Of a stretch of DNA of 64,000 nt, positions 25,222 through 33,074 are shown in pieces. The notes beneath the pieces were generated by a model that was not told the DNA's origin, did not search any database, and saw only the letters and a program-made list of their open reading frames with translations. How positions within the stretch are numbered: position 1 is the stretch's first letter; each line of letters starts with the position of its first letter. Source of the DNA: Rhizobium sp. CCGE 510 (GTDB lineage: Bacteria > Pseudomonadota > Alphaproteobacteria > Rhizobiales > Rhizobiaceae); contig NZ_AEYF01000048.1 in assembly GCF_000292525.1 (NCBI RefSeq), forward strand, positions 1 to 64,000. The letters run 5' to 3'. The translations under genes were made by a program, and so were the position numbers.

Positions 25222-27498
25222 TTACCAGATGAATGACGGATCCGGCCGGAATTCGAGATGCACGGACTCGCCGGTGTAGCGCTCAAGCTTCTCGTTCAGC
25301 TGCTTTTCCATCTTGTCGAGCTTCTTCACGCCATTGGCCATATCCCACAGGCCAAGTGCCAGCCCGACGGCCGAGGCAACGAGGCCGGTGACCAGTCCGG
25401 CCGCCGCAAGGCCGGCTTTGGCGGCGTTGCTGAAGATGGTCACCACTTCCGGCGCCACCGTTTCGAGTCCGGAAAAGGCGCGGGACATGACGTTGGTCAG
25501 ATAAAGCATCGCTTCGGAGAAACCGATAAGCGCGTTGCCGGTACCGGCTATGCCGCCGATGATTTCGAGCGCGCCCTTGGCGCGGTCGCCGTCCTTCATC
25601 GACCGCGACGCCAGATAGAAGCCGAGGCCGGCCATGGCGAGGCCGCCGGCGGCACCGAGAATCTTGCCCGCCGCTTCCATCGTCTTCGGCGAGAAGCTCA
25701 TGGAGATCCCCTTGCCCCAGCTGCCCGGCTGATTGCCGAAGGCGCTGAACGGCTTGCCGGCAACGTCGAGGTTCTTGCCGAGACCCTCCATCGTCATGCC
25801 GACGATCTGCGTCGCCGAGCCGACCGCAGCGGCGATATCGGCCGGCGTCCACTTGCCGCCCACACCGAGGCCGCGCGCCACCAGCACGCTCGACATGCTG
25901 AGCATCTGGACCGCATGGACGAGGCCGGCCTTGTACACTTCGGCATCGATGCCAACAGGTGTGCGGGTCTGGCGCGGCAGGTCGAGCGAATCCTTGAAGG
26001 AGGCGACCGCGGCGTCGAGCTTCATGCCGCCGCGCACCATGCGCAGAACGCCGTCGACGTCGCGTGCTATGTCCTGCACCAGATTCTGTTTCAGCGTTTC
26101 GCCGCCATCTGCCGGGCCGTTTTTGCTGATGAAATCCTCGGCGAAGGTGTTTGCCAACTGGCTGATGGCGTCATTCGTTGCGCCGGGCACAAATGTGTCA
26201 TCCGGACCCGACAGCAACTGCTCGAGATCGACACCCTGGCCGTCGCCGATATAATGTTCCTTGATGATGTTTGAGAAGGTGACGTTCGCGGCGTCGAGAT
26301 GCGCGTCGATATAATCCTGGGGCAGGAGATCGACGAGCGTGTTGAGTTCGGAATAATAATCCTTCAGGGCATCTTCGAAGCTCTTGCCGGCGCTCAGCGC
26401 CCGGTCGATCGCCTTGCCGCCGCCGATATCGATCAGATAGGCGTCTTCGATGTTGGTGAGCAGATCGGAATTCTCCGGTTGCTGCAGATATTCCTTCATG
26501 CCGCTTGCGAAGATATGTGAGAGATGCTGCTGCGTCGCGGGATCGGCCGTCAGCTTTTCGATCCGCGCGTCGAGGTCCTTGCCGACGCGCTCGCCATCGG
26601 GCACGCTGTCGCCATACTGGTTCATATAGCCGTTGAACTGCTGTTTGATCTCGATGAGATCGTAGAGCAGCGTTGCCTTCTGTTCCGGCGCCAGCTGGTC
26701 GAGGTGGTCCATATTGTGGGGCGCTACGAAATCCCGGTTCACGTCCTTCACGGCGTCGCCGAGAATGCCGTATTTGAGTTCGTCGAGCTTCTTCAGCGTC
26801 GGCTCATAGGCGGTCGACGGAGCGTAACCGCGCAGCACCTTGCTTTCCAGGATGTCTTTCTCGTCGATCGGGCGCTCCACGACCGGCTCGATGGCATCCG
26901 AACCCGACATGACAAGGTCCATCTTCTTGAGGCTGGATGTCAGATAGTCGCTGTCGATATAAGGCAGATCGAGACTTTGGATGGTCTTGCTCCAGCCATT
27001 ATCCTTGGTGGCGAACATGCGCTCGGCGATCCAGGCGTCGCCGCCGCTGCCGGCGAAGAAGCGTCCGTCGCCTGAGCCGTTGGCGGCAATGCCCTTGCCG
27101 GCCAGCCCGGTGCCGATCATGATCGCCGCCATGACGTCATTGAACGAATAGCTGGCGAGATTGCTGGAGGGCAGCGGCGAGAAACCGTCGAGGTCGATCT
27201 TGAGATCGGTGCCCGGGTCGGTTTCGGGCGTGCTCGCCTTTGCATCGACCAGGATCGCGGCGCCGCCGCGTTTGCTCGGCGTAAACCCGACGAAGCCCCG
27301 CGCAGCGGAGATGTCGAGTGCCTGCCCGTTGCCGCTCGGCGCGATCTTGCGTATTTCGCTGGCGTCGATGGTTTTTGCCGATGCAGAACGGCCGGTCACG
27401 TCTTTCTGGCCGAGGTCCACGACCAGGGTTTCGACCTCTTTCGATCCGCTGCCAACACGTTCCAACATGATTTCGTCACTCCTGATCGACGGCCGCAC
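25222..27498 (-). CDS. HrpK-like large secreted protein B (putative translocator)
   Basis: A 758-residue relative of protein A with no signal peptide. A short LKIDLDG motif, also present in A, sits directly before the shared 84-residue module, here at residues about 106-189 (SPLPSSNLASYSF start, YIDSDYLTSS end). The middle is helical; residues about 530-720 are Gly/Ala-rich with hydrophobic segments (AAGGLAMAGLGFYLA, GLVASAVGLALGLW). Two HrpK-like genes upstream of nolB suggest paired translocon subunits, since no NopX-type translocator is visible. It could instead be an effector. 224 bases separate it from A. Confidence 0.58.
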   Translation of the reverse strand: MRPSIRSDEIMLERVGSGSKEVETLVVDLGQKDVTGRSASAKTIDASEIRKIAPSGNGQALDISAARGFVGFTPSKRGGAAILVDAKASTPETDPGTDLKIDLDGFSPLPSSNLASYSFNDVMAAIMIGTGLAGKGIAANGSGDGRFFAGSGGDAWIAERMFATKDNGWSKTIQSLDLPYIDSDYLTSSLKKMDLVMSGSDAIEPVVERPIDEKDILESKVLRGYAPSTAYEPTLKKLDELKYGILGDAVKDVNRDFVAPHNMDHLDQLAPEQKATLLYDLIEIKQQFNGYMNQYGDSVPDGERVGKDLDARIEKLTADPATQQHLSHIFASGMKEYLQQPENSDLLTNIEDAYLIDIGGGKAIDRALSAGKSFEDALKDYYSELNTLVDLLPQDYIDAHLDAANVTFSNIIKEHYIGDGQGVDLEQLLSGPDDTFVPGATNDAISQLANTFAEDFISKNGPADGGETLKQNLVQDIARDVDGVLRMVRGGMKLDAAVASFKDSLDLPRQTRTPVGIDAEVYKAGLVHAVQMLSMSSVLVARGLGVGGKWTPADIAAAVGSATQIVGMTMEGLGKNLDVAGKPFSAFGNQPGSWGKGISMSFSPKTMEAAGKILGAAGGLAMAGLGFYLASRSMKDGDRAKGALEIIGGIAGTGNALIGFSEAMLYLTNVMSRAFSGLETVAPEVVTIFSNAAKAGLAAAGLVTGLVASAVGLALGLWDMANGVKKLDKMEKQLNEKLERYTGESVHLEFRPDPSFIW
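26931..27182 (-). repeat. Shared module of HrpK-like genes, copy B
   Basis: The second copy of the 252-base block, encoding residues about 106-189 of protein B, followed at 27183 by a 28-base segment that in gene A lies about 360 bases away. The order suggests intragenic recombination or gene conversion between paralogues. Confidence 0.93.
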
Positions 27499-28060
27499 CC
27501 TGAGCGGAGGCCCCGAAAGCCTCGTTAGGTCAGAAGTTTTTCAGTGATGTGACAAACGGGACTATTCGGAGCGGCATACCCAACTCATCCCTCGCCGTGA
27601 TGGGAATCGAACCGTTGAACCGTGATTTGGCAAAATGAGATCTTGATAGAACAGCTTGTGTCGAGATTATATGATTCTCTAGTTTCGACATGTGGGTCGT
27701 CATCCAACCTTTGTTTCATCATGTCATAACAGCGGTGGCAATCACCTCAGTGAAAGCCGAAAGCTGGTCAGCGTTTCCCGTAGGTTTCTCGCGAAATGTA
27801 TGCGTTATCTCGAGGTAATGCCATTCCGCTTTTCCCGCGATTTTAGATATTATTTGGGGCGATGCCAGCGAGAGATTGGCCAGGCGCCTTTGCTTCGGCT
27901 GAAATCTGGTCTTGATCAATTCGAAAACATTATTGCCCTCGATGATCACCATCTACCAAATCGCCCAGGCACTTGGTGTGAGGTACATCGAGCTCTTTGC
28001 TCCAGATAATCAACCCTAGGCGCGATGTCTCAGATTGACAGGACCGATTGCTTTAGGCTA
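27499..28060. other. Intergenic region with a relic of an XRE-type regulator
   Basis: About 560 bases between the HrpK-like gene and the winged-helix gene. The only protein trace is at 27942-28019 (+): MITIYQIAQALGVRYIELFAP followed by a stop, which resembles the end of an XRE helix-turn-helix domain. No intact start or upstream half remains. Confidence 0.35.
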
Positions 28061-28090
28061 AGTGTCCTCAGTCCTAGGACAGAGGACACT
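28061..28090 (+). promoter_or_regulatory. 30-base operator palindrome
   Basis: AGTGTCCTCA-GTCCTAGGAC-AGAGGACACT is a perfect dyad but for one pair. It covers the ribosome-binding AGAGGA and ends 4 bases before the start codon at 28095. TTGACA at 28035-28040 may be the -35 element. The placement predicts autorepression by the first gene product. Confidence 0.75.
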
Positions 28091-28094
28091 GTTT

Positions 28095-28664
28095 ATGAAG
28101 AGCCAAGATATCGTCGTCCTGCTAAAGCTGGTAAGCCTGCAAGACCAGGAACTCGCCAATGGCATCGATCGGTTGCGATCGGAATCCGTGGGGGGAGACC
28201 CATATTCCGTTCGGAACCTAGAGGCGCTACTCGGTATCAGCAAGACCGAAATAGCGCAGTCGATTAAGCGCAGTGTCGCATCAGGCATCGCGCGAAAAGA
28301 CAATAGCAAGAACGAGCCTCGGCCAAGCCGAAGGAACCTGTTCGGCTTCATTACCACCGGGCTAAAGTTCGTCTTCCCCGCCCAAGTTGGGCCGATGCAG
28401 CGCGGCATACCGACCGCCTTCGCCGCACCTATGCTCACGGAACTCCTGATCAGCGGCGGGACGTACAACTACGTTTGGCCCTATGCCAACGGAAGGGAGA
28501 TGGGGCAAGCGGTGGAGCCGCTCTTCAAGACCGTGCCGGACGCAATCCTGAAGGACGACGCACTCTATGAGTACCTCGCGTTGGTCGATGCGATCCGGCT
28601 CGGGAACCAGCGGGAAGTTGGTCTCGCGACCGACCACCTCAAGTCAAGGATCATGAGCAAATGA
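28095..28664 (+). CDS. Winged-helix regulator / putative antitoxin
   Basis: A 189-residue protein. Residues about 35-70 form a helix-turn-helix (YSVRNLEALLGISKTEIAQS); the rest has conserved-looking FGFITTGLKFVFPAQVGPMQRG and YNYVWPYANGREMGQAVEPL but no known enzymatic motif. ATG at 28095 is preferred over an earlier GTG that lies inside the operator. It overlaps the nucleotidyltransferase gene by 4 bases. Position, DNA-binding domain and operator parallel AbiEi antitoxins, which repress their own operon and oppose an AbiEii-type transferase. However, it is not a clear AbiEi homologue. Confidence 0.65.
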   Translation: MKSQDIVVLLKLVSLQDQELANGIDRLRSESVGGDPYSVRNLEALLGISKTEIAQSIKRSVASGIARKDNSKNEPRPSRRNLFGFITTGLKFVFPAQVGPMQRGIPTAFAAPMLTELLISGGTYNYVWPYANGREMGQAVEPLFKTVPDAILKDDALYEYLALVDAIRLGNQREVGLATDHLKSRIMSK

Positions 28665-29374
28665 CAGCGATCCGCGCTCAACTGCTGGAAATGATGAAAG
28701 CCGTTGCCTCGGCCCTTGGCGAAGACCTCCGCTCGCGCCTGGTCTTCGTTGGCGGATGCACGACCGCGCTATTCATCACTGATCCGGTCACGCTCGAGGA
28801 TGTGCGTGCGACAGACGACATCGACCTGATCGTTGACCTGGCGGGCCTTGCCGCCTGGGCCCAGCTCCAGGAAGAGCTTCGACACCGGGGCTTCATGGAG
28901 GCTGCTGACGAGGAGGTGGTCTGCCGCATGCGTCTCGGCAAGCTTACGGTCGACTTCATGCCCGATGATCCGGCTATCCTCGGATTCGGAAATCGATGGT
29001 ACTCGAGCGGAATCGAGACGGCGCAGCACTACCAGCTCTCGGAAGACCTCACGATCCGGATTCTGACGCCGCCAATGTTTCTTGCAACGAAGCTCGAGGC
29101 CTATGCCGGAAGGGGAAACGGCGACTTGATCATGAGCCGTGACGCGGAAGACATCCTCCTTATTGTCGACGGCAGGGAGGAGCTCCTTGCCGAGGTCACG
29201 GCGGCCGACAACGACGTTCGAGATTTCATCGCCGGACAGTTTCGTGCGCTCCTCGATCAAGGTGACTTCGACGATTTCCTCGATGGAAATATCCGCGGGC
29301 CCGCCGGTCGTGTAGAAATCGTCCGGGACAGGTTTGTCTCGATAAGCCATTGTGCGGATGGCCCGGCACAATGA
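28661..29374 (+). CDS. AbiEii-like nucleotidyltransferase (putative toxin)
   Basis: A 237-residue protein of the DNA polymerase beta-like nucleotidyltransferase superfamily. The active-site pattern is visible: VFVGGCTTALFI (Gly-Gly), ATDDIDLIVDL (the metal-binding Asp pair) and LTVDFMP (third Asp), followed by LATKLEAYAGRG as in AbiEii/MenA-type toxins. Known relatives modify tRNA ends and arrest growth. It is translationally coupled to both neighbours by 4-base overlaps. Whether it is a toxin or only a regulatory transferase cannot be told. Confidence 0.75.
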   Translation: MTAIRAQLLEMMKAVASALGEDLRSRLVFVGGCTTALFITDPVTLEDVRATDDIDLIVDLAGLAAWAQLQEELRHRGFMEAADEEVVCRMRLGKLTVDFMPDDPAILGFGNRWYSSGIETAQHYQLSEDLTIRILTPPMFLATKLEAYAGRGNGDLIMSRDAEDILLIVDGREELLAEVTAADNDVRDFIAGQFRALLDQGDFDDFLDGNIRGPAGRVEIVRDRFVSISHCADGPAQ

Positions 29375-30102
29375 AGATCGAAGCCCGATGGTTGAGCCAA
29401 AAAGGAACGCGCACCGACGACAATCGCGACCATGCGGGGATCGCGGAAAGACATGGCGAATTCCTTGCTATCCTGGCTGATGGCGCCACGCACGGCTCGA
29501 ACAACGGGGGATATGCACGGGCAATCGTTGAAGCTGTCGCCGACTGGTTTGCCGGAACCGGCGATGCGTGGGGCCACGAGCTCACGCAAGCCAAGCTTCG
29601 GGAGATTCATCAAGCCCTTCGCAAATCGTTTCCAAGGGGTTCCGCCAGCGTTATCCTCTTTCACGTAATGGACACAGGCTCCTTGACGGTCCTCCACTCA
29701 GGAGACTGCCTGCTTGGCAGGCACGACGGCCAGGTACACTGGCAAGTCACGCCCCATACCCTTGCAAATGCCCTGGCGGACATGCCTCTCGATTCCATCG
29801 CAAAATCGCCCACGAGGCACCTTCTCACCCAGTGTTTTCGTTCCAGGGAGTTCATGGCCCCAGACGTCCTCGCAGAAGAGAAGGCCAGCGGCACGCTTCT
29901 TCTTGCCACCGATGGCTTTTGGGCGGAATTGACAGAACGCGAGCAGGAAGCCTTCCTTGACGGCGGCCAGTCAGCTGCTCCAGAGAGAGATGATCGCAGC
30001 GTGCTACGATTATGGCTTTCTACCGAGGGGCCGTCCGAAATCTTGCTGGACAATGGTGGATCGGCCAATTTTTACGTGCGGACTCAAGCGCCCCAGAAAT
30101 AA
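29371..30102 (+). CDS. PP2C-family protein phosphatase
   Basis: A 243-residue metal-dependent Ser/Thr phosphatase of the PPM/PP2C fold. The metal ligands and fold landmarks occur in order: RTDDNRDHAG, LAILADGATHG, VLHSGDCLLGR, LLLATDGFWAEL and RDDRSVLRL. It is soluble and has no regulatory domain. It starts within the stop of the nucleotidyltransferase gene (ATGA), which puts it in the same operon and suggests it reverses a modification or controls the unit. It would be an unusual partner for an AbiEii-type gene. The next gene starts 17 bases later. Confidence 0.8.
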   Translation: MKIEARWLSQKGTRTDDNRDHAGIAERHGEFLAILADGATHGSNNGGYARAIVEAVADWFAGTGDAWGHELTQAKLREIHQALRKSFPRGSASVILFHVMDTGSLTVLHSGDCLLGRHDGQVHWQVTPHTLANALADMPLDSIAKSPTRHLLTQCFRSREFMAPDVLAEEKASGTLLLATDGFWAELTEREQEAFLDGGQSAAPERDDRSVLRLWLSTEGPSEILLDNGGSANFYVRTQAPQK

Positions 30103-30119
30103 CCAAGGAGCAGTAAGCC

Positions 30120-30372
30120 ATGGAAGACGGGACATTTGTGGGCGACACGCGGCCGAGCTACGAAGCAAGGATCCAAGCGATCTTCGATAGAATTGTCGCA
30201 GCGTCCAGCGTTAATCCTCCTCCCAATCTGGAGTTCACCGAGGCGCACTCATCGGATGCTTTTCAAGTGCAAGTCAAGCGAGGCCTCGGTGACTGGCACG
30301 GAATTGCCAGCCTCTGGGCCATGTCGCAGAGCGTCGGCCGCTTATATGCAGCGATGTTCAACGCCCGTCGCT
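30120..30372 (+). pseudogene. Fourth cassette gene, truncated by IS66 sequence
   Basis: The first about 83 residues of an unknown protein (MEDGTFVGDTRPSYEARIQA to RLYAAMFNARR), preceded by AAGGAG and 17 bases after the phosphatase. The sequence then changes into IS66 transposase remnants. Not recognised. The intact gene in another strain would show the full four-gene unit. Confidence 0.6.
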
Positions 30373-30730
30373 CCGGTAGCGCAATCCGGCCCAGCCGCAG
30401 CTGCTTTTCGATCCGATGCCCAACCGCGTCGAACCCGCGCTGGCGCACACGCCTGATGTCGGAAAGTACGCGGCTCTATGTCGACGAAACCACGGCTGCG
30501 GTGCTGGATCCGGGGCGCGGCAAGACGAAAACTGGTTATCTCTGGGCTGTTTTGCGCGACGACCGCGGCTGGAACGGATCAGCGCCGCCGGGCGTGGTGT
30601 TCCATTATCGACCCGGGCGCGTAACGGCGAATATGCCGCAGAAATCCTCGATGGCTTCAATGGCACGATTCAAGTGGATGCCTATGGTGGCTACTCTCAC
30701 CTCGCCACGCCCAAACGCACGGGTGGCTAG
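30373..30730 (+). pseudogene. IS66 transposase (tnpC) internal remnant
   Basis: Frameshifted pieces of the IS66-family transposase core, including RLYVDETTAAVLDPGRGKTK, TGYLWAVLRDDR, PPGVVFHY and GFNGTIQVDAYGGYSHL. Both ends of the gene are missing. It truncates the cassette gene at its left. Confidence 0.85.
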
Positions 30731-30903
30731 TCGTTGAGGTTGGGCCTTCTGCTGGGCAGCGGAAGCTTCCTGAAGAATGTTTCTACTTCCTCACGTTTGA
30801 GCCTGCGCCGAATGACGGCTTTCCCAGTAGGATCCGCCGCGTGAACCTTGAAAACGGACTTTGCAATATCGAGACCAACAACACTGACATGAGCTTCCAT
30901 CAT
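30727..30903 (-). pseudogene. IS110-family transposase, N-terminal fragment
   Basis: 58 codons starting at an AGGAGG-preceded ATG: VVGLDIAKSVFKVHAADPTG carries the first catalytic Asp of the DEDD transposases. The frame ends where it meets the IS66 remnant. Only the first fifth of a normal protein is left. Confidence 0.75.
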
Positions 30904-30991
30904 AAGCCTCCTGGTTGATACACCCTATCATCTCTCGCGGCTGGCTCCGGCGGAAGGGGGCGTCCATACCATCATGGCCGCAGACAGCTGA

Positions 30992-31297
30992 TCAAGGCAA
31001 AGCCGAAGAAGGGTTCGCCCATCGTCGACGAGGCGCTGTTGCGCATCGCTGCTCCCGGCGGGGCCATCGGAACCCGTCTTCCGTCAATCGCTTCAGGATC
31101 ATCACAAAACCGGACCGATCGAAGAACAACAACTTCATCCGGTCGCGGCGGCGATTGCAAAAGGCAAAGACCGCAGGCGCAAACGGGTCGAGCTCCATCA
31201 CCTCCTGAACCAGGACCGCAAGGCTGTTGATGCCGGCGTGAAAGTCGATCGGCTCGCGGTGCAGGTAGACCTTGATATCAGCGCCCAGTCTAAACAT
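30992..31297 (-). pseudogene. IS66 accessory protein TnpB, C-terminally degraded
   Basis: Residues 1-75 match the IS66 Orf2/TnpB protein (KVYLHREPIDFHAGINSL, VFAFCNRRRDRMKLLFFDRSG, KRLTEDGFRWP). After that the frame runs into unrelated sequence. It overlaps the end of the tnpA remnant by 8 bases, as in intact IS66 elements. Confidence 0.8.
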
Positions 31298-31425
31298 GAC
31301 CCAGAGCTCCGATGATTGTCCTCAATGCATCCGCATCACCGCATTCCAGCGTCAGCTTCACGCCGTTCGGCAGCAACGCGCTCACTTTGGAAGATCGAGA
31401 CAAACGCGCCGTCTTCTCCAGTGAT
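31290..31425 (-). pseudogene. IS66 TnpA, C-terminal fragment
   Basis: The last about 40 residues of an IS66 Orf1-type protein (RSSKVSALLPNGVKLTLECG, DADALRTIIGALGHV) overlapping the tnpB start. The helix-turn-helix half is missing. Confidence 0.65.
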
Positions 31426-31521
31426 GCCGGTTGGTCTTCACCACACGCGACCGGCATATCCAGCGAGCAGGTCCCGACAGGCAGGCTGCAGTCTGCTACG
31501 ACGACTGGGATAAACGCCGAG

Positions 31522-31690
31522 CTTGCAGATACCGCCGGCCATGCCAATGTCACGTCCCTCGTCGAGCGCAAGAGCCGCTATACCGTTCTCATCAAGAATC
31601 CGAGCCGGCACTCGCGCCCTTTCATTGACAAGATCATCAAAGCGTTTCTCCTTTGCCGGCCTTCGCGCGTCAAAGCTTCACCTACGTCGG
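31522..31690 (+). pseudogene. IS30-family transposase remnant
   Basis: About 45 residues with the IS30 core pattern (VTSLVERKSRYTVLIKNPSR, PFIDKIIKAF), then a frameshift into LPAFARQSFT. It ends 15 bases from the 3' end of the radical-SAM gene, so the RiPP operon is bounded by IS debris on this side. Confidence 0.7.
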
Positions 31691-31704
31691 TGGCAATCTG
31701 CTTT

Positions 31705-33060
31705 TCACGTGTGGCCTTCGAGCCGCTCATGAAAGCGGTGATAAAAGGCAATTTTGTCGGTGAGGCCTTCGAGCATGCTGCAAGCCACGACGCGGCGCCC
31801 ATCGACATGGTGCTTGGGACAAGAGCCCAAACATGCAGGCAGCATGCGGCATCCACGACACCCACCGCTGTGGAAGGGGTTGAAGCGCTCAAACGGCATC
31901 TCAGTTGTCGTCACGTCTTGCAGTGTTCTATCCATGTCGTCCGGTAGAATACGCGCGAATGTCGACTCCGAGGTGCCCATAGCGGGGATGCACTTGCCAA
32001 GATTGCCGTGCGGATCAACCGTGAACGAGTTTCGTACAATCGCGGTACAAGGGTAGCGTTTTGACTGCGGCATGCCGAACACCATGTAACCCTCGGACTC
32101 GAGGAAGTGACGAAACGCTAACTCCTCTTCGGCGAACTCAGTGTTGGTGAAACAGTCGTGCGGAACGCAATCAACAAGACCTCGGCTAACATTGAGGAAA
32201 CCGAGGCGGAAATCGATGCGAGGATCTGCGGGGTGGTAGCTTTTGAAGAGGCGGACCACGTATTTGGCCTCTTCAACATTGTCGCGATCCACATTGATGC
32301 GTATGGTGAGAGAGCCAGTAGCCTCGACGAGGTCCTGCAAGTGACAGGCCAGGAAGCGATAGTAGGCCTGCGCCTTTGATATGGGGACTTGGCGCCTCGC
32401 CGAATAGGTCTCGGGCATGCCATCGAGAGATATCTGCAGCGCCTTGACGCTGAGTTCGGCCAAGGCAGCCACCCTTTCCCGCGTTAGCAGGAGGCCGTTC
32501 GTCAGCATCTCAGCGTAGTACTCAATGCCACGCTCTGCGCAAATTGCCTTGAATTCCCGTGTCATGAAAGTTATCGCGGCGTAGGCGATTAGCGGCTCGC
32601 CGCCGAACCACTGGACGACAAGCTGGCGGCTGTCACCCAGTTTGCGACGGACGAATTCGATGATCGCCCTCTGGATCTTTGCGGACATGATCTTTGTCTT
32701 GGGCGTATTGCGTTGGAAGCAGTAACTACAACGCTGGTTGCAGGCCATAGTCGGTGCAATGGTCACAAATAAGCGTGATTCGTTTGCCTTACTGCGATGC
32801 AGCCGCTCCTCCTCTTCCTTGAACTCGTCTACTTCTGCGGGAACCACGAAGCCAAGAGCAGCCAGACACCCCACAAGCTCGCGGTCCAGCCCCATGTCTT
32901 CGTTCTCGAGGTAATCGAAACAACTTTGAACGATGGCCCATTTGGTTCTGTCCAATTCAAGCGTCTGGCCGTTTTTCGCGTTGAAGAGCAAAGTAGTGTT
33001 ATCTGACTCGCAGAGCGGCACGTTGAAACTCGATGCTTTCCATTTCCGTGTCACAGTCAT
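31705..33060 (-). CDS. Radical-SAM/SPASM peptide maturase B
   Basis: A 451-residue enzyme. Residues 1-95 are a leader-peptide-recognition-like N-terminal region (LFNAKNGQTLELDRTKWAIV). The [4Fe-4S] motif CX3CX2C is Cys107, Cys111, Cys114 (ACNQRCSYCF), and the SAM-binding VQWFGGEPL follows. The C-terminal SPASM domain has a Cys set in FTVDPHGNLGKCIPAMG and GGCRGCRMLPACLGSCPKHH, for two extra Fe-S clusters. Such enzymes install thioether, C-C or similar crosslinks in peptides. It lies 14 bases after maturase A on the same strand. Complete and apparently functional. Confidence 0.88.
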   Translation of the reverse strand: MTVTRKWKASSFNVPLCESDNTTLLFNAKNGQTLELDRTKWAIVQSCFDYLENEDMGLDRELVGCLAALGFVVPAEVDEFKEEEERLHRSKANESRLFVTIAPTMACNQRCSYCFQRNTPKTKIMSAKIQRAIIEFVRRKLGDSRQLVVQWFGGEPLIAYAAITFMTREFKAICAERGIEYYAEMLTNGLLLTRERVAALAELSVKALQISLDGMPETYSARRQVPISKAQAYYRFLACHLQDLVEATGSLTIRINVDRDNVEEAKYVVRLFKSYHPADPRIDFRLGFLNVSRGLVDCVPHDCFTNTEFAEEELAFRHFLESEGYMVFGMPQSKRYPCTAIVRNSFTVDPHGNLGKCIPAMGTSESTFARILPDDMDRTLQDVTTTEMPFERFNPFHSGGCRGCRMLPACLGSCPKHHVDGRRVVACSMLEGLTDKIAFYHRFHERLEGHT

Positions 33061-33074
33061 GCCTAGCGCTCCCT

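Noticed and set aside
27692..28009. 105-codon plus-strand open frame before the cassette
   Set aside because: The frame is not the one that carries the XRE-like relic, and it shows no motif; judged non-coding.
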